In this document: one piece after another, positions 1 through 4,868 of the stretch
Position numbering within the stretch: the first letter of the stretch is position 1
How the letters are laid out: every line of letters starts with the position of its first letter
From: Acidimicrobiia bacterium
GTDB taxonomy: Bacteria > Actinomycetota > Acidimicrobiia > Spongiisociales > ZC4RG35
Assembly: GCA_003230435.1 (NCBI GenBank)
Contig: QIDW01000197.1
Span: 1-6,027 of the forward strand
Direction: 5' to 3'
Length of the DNA: 6,027 nucleotides
Program-made: the position numbers and the translations under genes
The notes under the pieces: model-generated
The model's input: the letters and a program-made list of their open reading frames with translations, nothing else
Databases searched by the model: none
What the model was told of the DNA's origin: nothing

Positions 1-2
1 TC

Positions 3-134
3 GCCGCCGACGCCATCATGGGAGCACTGCACATGGTCTCGATGAAAGCGCTCATCGTCCACGGCACGCTCGACGCCCAGCAGACCGCCGACACTGTCGT
101 CCCTCAACTGATCAACGGTCTCCTGCCACGTTGA
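3..134 (+). CDS. C-terminal end of a probable TetR-family regulator (partial)
   Basis: An open frame enters from the left edge and ends at TGA 132-134, giving 43 visible residues. The pattern is helical and resembles the last two helices of TetR-family ligand-binding domains: a 'AIMGALHMVSMKALIVHG' stretch, then 'TLDAQQTADTVVPQLINGLL'. The G-x-L-D turn followed by an amphipathic helix ending in 'GLL' is typical of that family. The DNA-binding part lies outside the window, so the family call rests only on this tail, and its target is unknown. The gene meets the leftward AlkC-like gene tail to tail, and the two coding ends overlap by 23 bases (112-134). No terminator hairpin is visible between them. 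The other possible reading is an unrelated helical protein. Confidence 0.5.
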   Translation, partial: AADAIMGALHMVSMKALIVHGTLDAQQTADTVVPQLINGLLPR

Positions 135-1244
135 GCAGGGGAACGTCCAACTCGAATTCGGCATAACCGAAGTCACGACCGTTGATGCGCAGCGAGAGGC
201 CTTGTAGCCCGGTGTAGTAGCGGCGTGTCGTGATGGGCCGAATTGGATGGGATCGTTCCAACATGTGAACCTGACCCGGTGCGAGCGTGAAGCTCGTCCA
301 CTTGAACACCTTACCGACGAGGCGGCCGCTGGCCTTTCGGAAATGCACGAGATAGTCGATCACGAGGGACTGAGGCTTGTCGCTCATCGAACGCAGACCG
401 GCCGTGAAACCGAGTGAGTCACCGAAGTTCACGATCGGTGTCTCGATTGTGAGTGACTCCAACTCGAGTTCGGGGGGACCGAAACCAAATGCCTCCAGTG
501 CGACAGGATGTCCTTGTTTGATAAGAGTACGGCAGGCACGGCGAACCAGTCTCTCCCGGTTCTTGTCGGCGTCTTTCATCCACTCCTTGCCAAGCCGCGC
601 AACCAGGTCCGGATGGTCTTTGGCAATGTCGTTGAGATGGTTGGCCACCGACCGACGAACGTACTCCAGGCTTCGAGAATGGGCAGCATCGGCGAAGGAT
701 CAGCAATCAGTTGCGGTAGCTGCATGGCCCACGGCAGACGCGGACGGGTTCCCTCGGAGACGAGGCGGCGCACGTGCTGACTGGGGTCGGTGGCCCATCC
801 GTCCATGATGTTCAAAGCTCTCGCCTGGTCGTCCAACAGGAAATAGCGCACAGCGAACTCTGCTGAGAACCGTTTGGTCATCTCCGCCAGCAGCGACAGA
901 GAGCCGTCGAAATCGCCGACGCCGTGTTGGCCGACGACCATCGACATCGGCAGAACACCCCAGCCACGTATGCCATCGTGATCACTCGGGGAGTCCGCTT
1001 TGTAGTCTTCGACAGGATGCAGCATCGAATTCAGGATGCGCAGCCGCTCGTCGTGTTCCTCCGGCAAGGCGAGATGCACATGATCGGCAACCAGTTGAGC
1101 CCGCGCCTTGAGTTCGAGACTCTCCAGCTCCTCTAGAACGGGATCCTCGAAGCGCCCCCGATCAAACCCGTCGACATGCTTCTGCAGATGATCCGCGATA
1201 CAGGCGACCAGTTGGGCCGAAAAGACGTTCTTGAACGGTTCCAC
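112..1244 (-). pseudogene. AlkC-like DNA alkylation repair gene, split by a frameshifting deletion
   Basis: Two leftward frames together give a protein of about 376 residues, the usual size of AlkC-type DNA glycosylases, which excise alkylated bases such as 3-methyladenine. The first frame starts at GTG 1244 ('EPFKNVFSAQLV', a typical family start) and supplies about 192 residues of HEAT-like helices, including 'WGVLPMSMVVGQHG' and 'PSQHVRRLVSEGTRPRLPW'. The second frame resumes at about 666 with 'EYVRRSVANHLNDIAKDHP', a strongly conserved HEAT segment. It then gives a beta-rich tail (roughly 'LELESLTIETPIVNFGDSL' to 'FGYAEFELDV') matching the Ig-like C-terminal domain of AlkC. At 666-669 the first frame reads 'ILEA' and the second reads 'EYVRR'. 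Relatives, as I recall them, have about six residues between these, so roughly 16 bases seem to be lost. Downstream of the break the first frame runs out of frame to 576. The gene lies 21 bases after the TfoX-like gene, probably in one operon. The product is probably inactive unless the break is a sequence error. Confidence 0.82.
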
Positions 1245-1265
1245 GACAACCTGAGGCCAGGGCAG

Positions 1266-1595
1266 CTATTTCGCCCCGAGGCTCTCGGCGAATGTAATCC
1301 CTCGCTGGATCCACGCGTCGAAATCGGCGTCTGTAGCGAATCCTTCGGGTGCTACGGCCAGCCAGCCTCGCATAGGACGGCCTGACTTGTCGAAAATCCG
1401 GGCACCCGGTAGCGACACTGCCTCGTCGTGGGCCTCTTTGCCCACGCGCACCATCAACTCATCGCCGCTAACCCCGACTGCCATGTTGCCCGTGACCATG
1501 AAGGCGATCCCCCCGAACATCTGCTTCTCGACCACGTCGCCTCTGCCACCGATCCGAGCGCGGATCTCGTCGGCAAGTGTTTCGCTGTACGCCAT
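1266..1595 (-). CDS. TfoX/Sxy N-terminal domain protein
   Basis: This is a 109-residue protein that is entirely a TfoX N-terminal domain. Visible family features are 'EKQMFGGIAFMVTGNMAVGV' (residues about 23-42), 'DELMVRVGKEAHDEA', and the C-terminal 'GRPMRGWLAVAPEGF'. The length fits the many free-standing TfoX-N proteins of actinobacteria and proteobacteria. In gamma-proteobacteria the full two-domain TfoX/Sxy is a competence co-regulator. The single-domain proteins have no established role, so a competence function should not be assumed. ATG 1595 starts the conserved 'MAYSETLADEIRARI' helix, and no strong Shine-Dalgarno sequence precedes it. It is the first gene of a leftward pair with the AlkC-like gene. 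That gene continues in the same reading frame only seven codons after the TAG stop, up to its GTG start. Domain confidence is high; the biological role is unknown. Confidence 0.88.
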   Translation of the reverse strand: MAYSETLADEIRARIGGRGDVVEKQMFGGIAFMVTGNMAVGVSGDELMVRVGKEAHDEAVSLPGARIFDKSGRPMRGWLAVAPEGFATDADFDAWIQRGITFAESLGAK

Positions 1596-1704
1596 GGCGA
1601 AACAATAGGTGTGTCAAAGGCGATGGGGGCAAAGTCGTCATATCGTCAATCGCCAGACAACGAACAGCGCCAGCCTGGTCGGTTCAAACCAGTACGGTTG
1701 TCGT

Positions 1705-1956
1705 GTGATCGGATTCACCGTGCTCGGGGTTTTGGCGACTGTCTTCTTGCTTGTATTCGTAGCGAATTCACGATGGGCAGCGGAAAAGGGCTGGGTATAC
1801 AACAAGCACAACCCAAGGCCTCGGGGCAGCGGGATACCTCCCGGGATTTTCGATCAGCTCTTCCAGCCGAGCATTGAGCATGTTATCGAGCAGGAGTCAT
1901 CGGAGCGGATACGGGGTAGTCAGGACGAGTCGGGTGACAAAACAAACGTAGACTGA
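1705..1956 (+). CDS. small single-span membrane protein, 83 residues
   Basis: From GTG 1705 the frame encodes one N-terminal hydrophobic helix (residues about 2-21, 'IGFTVLGVLATVFLLVFVA'). A basic patch follows (about 23-41), then a conserved-looking soluble tail containing 'GSGIPPGIFDQLFQPS' and an acidic, charged end. The frame is open further upstream to 1609, but the residues there look non-coding. The GTG placed directly before the hydrophobic helix is therefore the more likely start. No clear ribosome-binding site precedes it, so leaderless translation is possible. The tail recalls small actinobacterial proteins of the DUF6191 kind (Gly-Phe-Asp, Phe-x-Pro, Glu-rich end), but that resemblance is from memory and weak. 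The gene is divergent from the TfoX-like gene across 109 bases. Its function is unknown. Confidence 0.6.
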   Translation: MIGFTVLGVLATVFLLVFVANSRWAAEKGWVYNKHNPRPRGSGIPPGIFDQLFQPSIEHVIEQESSERIRGSQDESGDKTNVD

Positions 1957-2049
1957 GCCGCGCAAGCGGGGCGGGGCTTGGCGCCTGCCGAGGCATGAGC
2001 GTATTGTCCGAAACCACGCTGTCCGCCTGCCCAGCTCAAGGGGGAACAT

Positions 2050-2526
2050 ATGGCCACGGGACACAATCAGCCGATGGACGGATTCGCTGACTTCTTCGAA
2101 GTAGCCGTCGCCGTGCAGGCACCGGCCGAACGCCTGTATGACCTCGTGACCAACATCGAGGGACTCTCGGAGTTCTTTCCATCGGTTTCCTTCAAACTCG
2201 ACTCCGACGCCCCACTCGCCGTTGGCAGCACATACCACACCCGCCAAAAAGGGTCGAAGACGTGGGTGCCCTATCGAGTATTGGTGCTGGATCCGAACGC
2301 ACGAATGTCAGCCGAGTTGGTAGGCAAGGATCCGCTATTCAAATCGCTCAGGTACGACCACCGATTTGTCGCCGACGGAAGTGCCACCATGTCCCAAGAG
2401 AGGGTGGATTACACCTTCCGATACGGCTTCGCAGGGCGTGTTCTCAACTTCGTCATAGGGAAGAGGTTGGTGCGAAAGCAAGTGTTGGACGCACACCAAA
2501 GACTCCGCGAGGCTGCGGGCTCCTAA
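2050..2526 (+). CDS. SRPBCC / START-like domain protein (polyketide cyclase/dehydrase-like)
   Basis: This is a 158-residue protein spanning one SRPBCC fold, a helix-grip barrel that binds hydrophobic ligands. It opens with the family's beta strand and helix ('FEVAVAVQAPAERLYDLVTN'), followed by 'IEGLSEFFPSV', where the first long helix leads into the strand region. Alternating strands occupy about residues 60-125 (for example 'WVPYRVLVLDPNARMSAEL'). The protein ends in the long amphipathic C-terminal helix ('KRLVRKQVLDAHQRLREA') that closes the pocket. Length is normal for a single-domain member. ATG 2050 is preceded by a GGGGGA-type ribosome-binding site (about 2040-2045). The gene is transcribed alone and converges on the lysE remnant with 60 bases between them. 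The ligand cannot be deduced from sequence; relatives include polyketide cyclase-like, CoxG-like and uncharacterised proteins. There is no signal peptide, so it is probably cytoplasmic. Confidence 0.82.
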   Translation: MATGHNQPMDGFADFFEVAVAVQAPAERLYDLVTNIEGLSEFFPSVSFKLDSDAPLAVGSTYHTRQKGSKTWVPYRVLVLDPNARMSAELVGKDPLFKSLRYDHRFVADGSATMSQERVDYTFRYGFAGRVLNFVIGKRLVRKQVLDAHQRLREAAGS

Positions 2527-2586
2527 AGGGTCTCACTGAAACGGAAACGGCGTCGCCGGGGCCCGTGCTCTCGACGTCAACCTTCC

Positions 2587-2916
2587 TCATCGGATCAGGA
2601 TCACAACCGCTAATGCAAGAAGCACCAGGTTGTCCATCACCACGGCGATCGTCTGTGTCCGGAGAGTGAGGCGATTGCGGGCAAACCCTCCGATGATGGC
2701 AAGCAGGGTCTGCCAGGAGAGAGAGGCGAGGAATGCCCCTAGAGCGAATACGACGCCGGCGCCCGCGGTCAAGTCCGAGGCGACGCCAAGACCGATGATC
2801 ACGGCAGCGAAATAGAGGATGGTGGTCGGGTTGATGATGGTGAGTCCCAGGAACCGGGCGTAGGTGCCGGCCAATGCCGCTCCCCCGAGGACGGCTAACC
2901 CGCGCAGGTCCGCTCC
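2587..2916 (-). pseudogene. LysE-family amino-acid exporter remnant, N-terminal half missing
   Basis: The frame carries about 109 residues, whereas LysE-type exporters are about 200 residues with six membrane helices. The recognisable block is 'TYARFLGLTIINPTTILYF', the conserved second half with its Asn-Pro motif. Further hydrophobic segments follow ('VVFALGAFLASLSWQTLLAI' and 'NLVLLALAVVILI'). Upstream, the frame runs straight to the TGA of the oxidoreductase (2917-2919) through 'GLAVLGGAALAG'. That short piece resembles the end of the family's second helix region, so the remnant may join two segments across an internal loss of about 50 residues (inference). The only plausible start is TTG 2874, which has a GGGGGAG stretch upstream and would give 95 residues. 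A product would contain about three helices and is unlikely to transport. The hydrophobic frame is still open, so decay is recent or some function remains. Confidence 0.7.
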
Positions 2917-3885
2917 TCACACGCTGATGACGGTTTTTCCCTGCGTGTGTCCTTCTTCGAGATACCGGATCGCCTCGGAGACCTCACTCAACTCGTAACG
3001 TCTGTCGATGACCGGTGTCACCTGTTCGGATTCAATGAGATCTTTCAGAGCAACCAGGTCCTCTTTGCGTGTCTTCGCCAGCATTGGAACCATCTTCTGG
3101 CTCACGACCAGTGACGTCAAAAGTGGTTTTAGCACCGAGGTCAGGGGTGCTATCCAATCCCCCATCTGCGCCGACCCCGCTGAGACGTAAACTCCCTTGG
3201 GGCGCAATACGCGCCTGATTGCTGACAGCGAGTGGTTCCTCACTAGATCGAAAATCAGGTCATAACTCTGCCCATTCTGGGTGAAGTCCTCCAGGGTGTA
3301 ATCGATGACGTGGTTTGCGCCTATCGAGCGGGCCATGTCCACATTCCTCGTGCTGCACACCGCCGTAACTTCCGCGCCGAACGACTTGGCGATCTGCACG
3401 GCAAAGGTACCCACACCCCCTGAAGCGCCGTTGATCAACACCATGCCGCCTGGTTGAATCTGTCCACTGTCACGAAGACCCTGCAGGGCGGTTATTCCCG
3501 CCACAGGCACCGCCGCCGCCTCCTCGAACGAGATGTTGGGTGGTTTGTGAGCAAGTACCTTCTCCGAAGCGGCCACGTATTCCGCGAAGGCGCCAGCCGC
3601 CTCGCCAAATACCTCATCACCGGGCTGAAGTCGCTTCACGTTTTTACCAATAGCTTCAACTTGCCCCGCAAGATCCGCACCCCTGGTTTTGCGTTTCGGT
3701 TTGGACAACCCTGAATAAAGACGGACGAGATATGGCAGACCCCTCATGTAGTGCCAATCCAGCGGATTCACCGACGCGGCCTTCACACGTACCAACACCT
3801 GATCATCCCCGATCACTGGCTTGTCGATCTCCTCAAGCTCGAGAACATCAGGGGAGCCATAGCTGTGATGGACGATCGCTTTCAT
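2917..3885 (-). CDS. NAD(P)-dependent MDR-superfamily oxidoreductase (quinone oxidoreductase / zeta-crystallin-like)
   Basis: This is an intact 322-residue member of the medium-chain dehydrogenase/reductase superfamily. The N-terminal GroES-like catalytic domain starts 'MKAIVHHSYGSPDVLELEEI' and includes 'VKAASVNPLDW' and 'LQPGDEVFGE' (about residues 86-95). The Rossmann domain carries the nucleotide loop 'NGASGGVGTFAVQIAKSFGA' (152-171) and 'ANHVIDYT'. The C-terminal end 'YLEEGHTQGKTVISV' is typical. The catalytic and structural zinc cysteines of alcohol dehydrogenases are absent, which points to the zinc-free reductase branch acting on quinones or enones. The substrate is unknown. ATG 3885 has an AGGAGA ribosome-binding site (3891-3896) five bases upstream. 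Its promoter is a near copy of the ABC exporter promoter, so it is probably controlled by the adjacent divergent TetR protein. The lysE remnant follows immediately after the stop in the same frame. Confidence 0.92.
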   Translation of the reverse strand: MKAIVHHSYGSPDVLELEEIDKPVIGDDQVLVRVKAASVNPLDWHYMRGLPYLVRLYSGLSKPKRKTRGADLAGQVEAIGKNVKRLQPGDEVFGEAAGAFAEYVAASEKVLAHKPPNISFEEAAAVPVAGITALQGLRDSGQIQPGGMVLINGASGGVGTFAVQIAKSFGAEVTAVCSTRNVDMARSIGANHVIDYTLEDFTQNGQSYDLIFDLVRNHSLSAIRRVLRPKGVYVSAGSAQMGDWIAPLTSVLKPLLTSLVVSQKMVPMLAKTRKEDLVALKDLIESEQVTPVIDRRYELSEVSEAIRYLEEGHTQGKTVISV

Positions 3886-3932
3886 TGGGTTCTCCTGGGC
3901 CGTCGCACGTAAATCTCTGCTACCTTGTCTGT

Positions 3933-3963
3933 CTTATGGTGTAAGGTAATCATACGCGGTAAG
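3933..3963. promoter_or_regulatory. two operator-like palindromes over the oxidoreductase promoter
   Basis: Two 13-base sites fit the pattern CTTAC-N3-GTAAG. CTTATGGTGTAAG lies at 3933-3945 and CATACGCGGTAAG at 3951-3963; each matches 9 of the 10 defined positions. Their centres are 18 bases apart, the same spacing as the first two sites at the ABC promoter. One lies in the spacer between the -35 and -10 elements, and the other covers the -10 element and the predicted transcription start. That layout suits repression by steric block. The likely binder is the TetR protein encoded at 4030, inferred from position and site symmetry. Confidence 0.65.
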
Positions 3964-3971
3964 GTTGTCAA
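3941..3971 (-). repeat. 31-base promoter/operator module, inverted copy 1
   Basis: Read on the minus strand, this segment agrees with 4790-4820 on the plus strand at 28 of 31 bases. It begins TTGACAACCTTAC and ends TACCTTAC. Only two adjacent bases (after the first TTAC) and one base before TACCTTAC differ. The two copies sit at equivalent positions upstream of the oxidoreductase and the ABC ATPase, each in the transcription direction of its gene. They are therefore a duplicated or co-selected control element rather than a mobile repeat. Confidence 0.85.
3943..3971 (-). promoter_or_regulatory. promoter of the oxidoreductase gene
   Basis: On the minus strand a perfect -35 element TTGACA (3971-3966) is followed after 17 bases by TACCTT (3948-3943) as a -10 element, matching the sigma-70/SigA-type consensus at three of six positions. 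Transcription would start near 3936, giving a leader of about 50 bases before ATG 3885. The same TTGACA-N17-TACCTT arrangement recurs upstream of the ABC ATPase, which supports the assignment. Confidence 0.65.
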
Positions 3972-3991
3972 ATAGGGGATGAACAGCCAGA

Positions 3992-4004
3992 CTTACCTCG
4001 TACG
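3992..4004. promoter_or_regulatory. operator-like palindrome upstream of tetR
   Basis: CTTACCTCGTACG fits CTTAC-N3-GTAAG at 9 of 10 positions. It ends 25 bases before the tetR ATG and directly precedes a TAGAAT -10 candidate. A repressor bound here would block its own gene, so autoregulation is the natural inference. Confidence 0.6.
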
Positions 4005-4005
4005 T

Positions 4006-4011
4006 TAGAAT
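4006..4011 (+). promoter_or_regulatory. candidate -10 element of tetR
   Basis: TAGAAT matches the TATAAT consensus at five of six positions. No convincing -35 element lies 16-18 bases upstream; the region there reads AACAGCCAG. If used, transcription would start near 4018, giving a very short leader that contains the AAGGAG ribosome-binding site (4017-4022). The assignment is weak and rests on position and on the operator just upstream. Confidence 0.3.
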
Positions 4012-4029
4012 GGCGCAAGGAGTAGGCCT

Positions 4030-4712
4030 ATGGCCACACAGACTGAACCGAGCGCCCCGCCCAGAATCCCTCTGAGCAAGGAGCGGGTGTTGCGCGCCGC
4101 GATCACAGTTGCGGACGAAGGCGGTATCGAGTCACTCACCATGCGCAAGCTGGCCGAGGAACTTGGTGTCGAGGCGATGTCGCTCTACTACCACGTGGCC
4201 AACAAGGAGGCCGTCCTCGATGGCGTCGTCTCGGAGAAGCGATGGGTGGCCTCGGTGTCCCCGGTGAGGTCGACGACTGGAAGACCGCCGTGCGCAAGAG
4301 GATTCTCACCGCCCGGGAAACGATGCTTCGTCACCCTTGGGCACCCGGCATATTTGAAACGCGAACCAGGATGGGCCCGTCCATCATCATGTACTTCGAG
4401 GGGTTGCTCGGGCTCCTCCGTGAGGGAGGGTTCTCGAACGACCTCGCCCATCACTCGATGCACGCTCTGGGAAGCCGGGCTCTGGGCTTCTCTCAAGAGT
4501 TGTTCCAGCCGGACAGCGCCGAGGCTGATGAAGAAGCCCAGGAGATGGTCGAGCACATGGCGGATCAACTCCCATACCTCGGGGGAATGATGATGGAGAT
4601 CTCCCACGACGACCCCGACTCGACATTGGGATGGTGTGACGATCAGACCGAATTCGAGTTCACACTCGATCTCATCCTCGACGGTCTCGAAAGACTGCGC
4701 GCCGCGGCCTGA
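4030..4712 (+). pseudogene. TetR-family transcriptional repressor, frameshifted near codon 70
   Basis: The first frame, from ATG 4030 (AAGGAG at 4017-4022), gives a classic TetR DNA-binding domain. It contains 'SKERVLRAAITVADEGG', then the helix-turn-helix 'LTMRKLAEELGVEAMSLYYH' (about residues 36-55) and 'VANKEAVLDGVV'. After about residue 70 the family resemblance stops in this frame, which runs on to 4590 by chance. It resumes in another frame at about 4239: 'GVPGEVDDWKTAVRKRI' followed by 'ARETMLRHPWAPGIF', a TetR_C_1-type ligand-binding domain, ending at TGA 4710-4712. Adding one G within 4237-4241 would join the frames and give about 228 residues, with the spacing between 'DGVV' and the conserved Trp that relatives show. 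Thus one base appears to be missing, by mutation or sequencing error. An internal ATG at 4242 with GGAGAA just upstream could start a fragment without the DNA-binding domain. The gene lies between two promoters carrying shared operators, so it is probably their local repressor. No slippery sequence for programmed frameshifting is evident. Confidence 0.85.
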
Positions 4713-4789
4713 AGCTCCCTCGTTCCCACAACAACGGGGTCCTCTGAGGCACTCCACCGGCGTGAAAGACATCTCTTCGATCTGACCTC

Positions 4790-4818
4790 TTGACAACCTT
4801 ACGTCGTATGAGTACCTT
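4790..4818 (+). promoter_or_regulatory. promoter of the ABC exporter operon
   Basis: TTGACA (4790-4795), a 17-base spacer and TACCTT (4813-4818) form a SigA-type promoter with a perfect -35 element and a modest -10 element. Transcription would start near 4825, leaving a leader of about 44 bases before the ATPase ATG. The strong -35 element and the operators embedded in and after the promoter suggest a promoter that is efficient when not repressed. Confidence 0.65.
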
Positions 4819-4820
4819 AC
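4790..4820 (+). repeat. 31-base promoter/operator module, inverted copy 2
   Basis: This is the plus-strand partner of 3941-3971, agreeing at 28 of 31 bases when that copy is read on the minus strand. Both copies contain TTGACAACCTTAC, then CGTATGA and TACCTTAC at identical distances. Similarity fades within a few bases outside the module, so the conserved unit is essentially the promoter plus its operators. Confidence 0.85.
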
Positions 4821-4842
4821 AGCGTACAACTTACAACGTACG
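4798..4842. promoter_or_regulatory. three tandem operator-like sites at the ABC promoter
   Basis: CTTACGTCGTATG (4798-4810), CTTACAGCGTACA (4816-4828) and CTTACAACGTACG (4830-4842) match CTTAC-N3-GTAAG at 9, 8 and 9 of 10 positions. All share CTTAC-N2-CGTA. The first lies in the promoter spacer, the second covers the end of the -10 element and the start point, and the third lies in the early transcribed region. Centre spacings are 18 and 14 bases. The probable ligand is the TetR protein encoded immediately upstream, whose gene ends at 4712. Confidence 0.7.
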
Positions 4843-4868
4843 AACATCGGCGCGGAGGAGAAACGAGA

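Noticed and set aside
377..808. 143-codon plus-strand frame inside the AlkC-like gene
   Set aside because: It is antisense to clear HEAT-repeat and Ig-like coding sequence, is low in complexity (Ser/Arg-rich), and has no domain pattern.
1958..1969. CCGC-GCAA-GCGG hairpin after the small membrane protein gene
   Set aside because: The stem has only four base pairs and no T-run follows, so it is too weak to call a terminator.
2453..2920. A 155-codon minus-strand frame overlapping the lysE remnant
   Set aside because: It is a different frame from the hydrophobic LysE-like one, is rich in Arg, Pro and His, and runs into the SRPBCC gene on the other strand. It shows no family resemblance.
3965..3970. 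TTGTCA as the -35 element of tetR
   Set aside because: It overlaps the oxidoreductase -35 element on the other strand and lies about 35 bases from the TAGAAT -10 candidate, far beyond the usual 16-18 base spacing.
4230..4600. Programmed ribosomal frameshifting to join the two tetR frames
   Set aside because: No slippery heptamer, internal Shine-Dalgarno stimulator at suitable spacing, or obvious downstream pseudoknot is visible, and TetR repressors are not known to use it. A one-base loss is simpler.
4713..4789. Terminator between tetR and the ABC promoter
   Set aside because: No stem longer than a few pairs and no T-tract are visible. The region appears to hold no feature beyond leading into the ABC promoter.
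4798..4842. Tandem CTTAC repeats as plasmid iterons or a CRISPR array
   Set aside because: Units are 13 bases with 1-5 base gaps, overlap a promoter, and recur at the matching divergent promoter. There is no replication or cas gene nearby.
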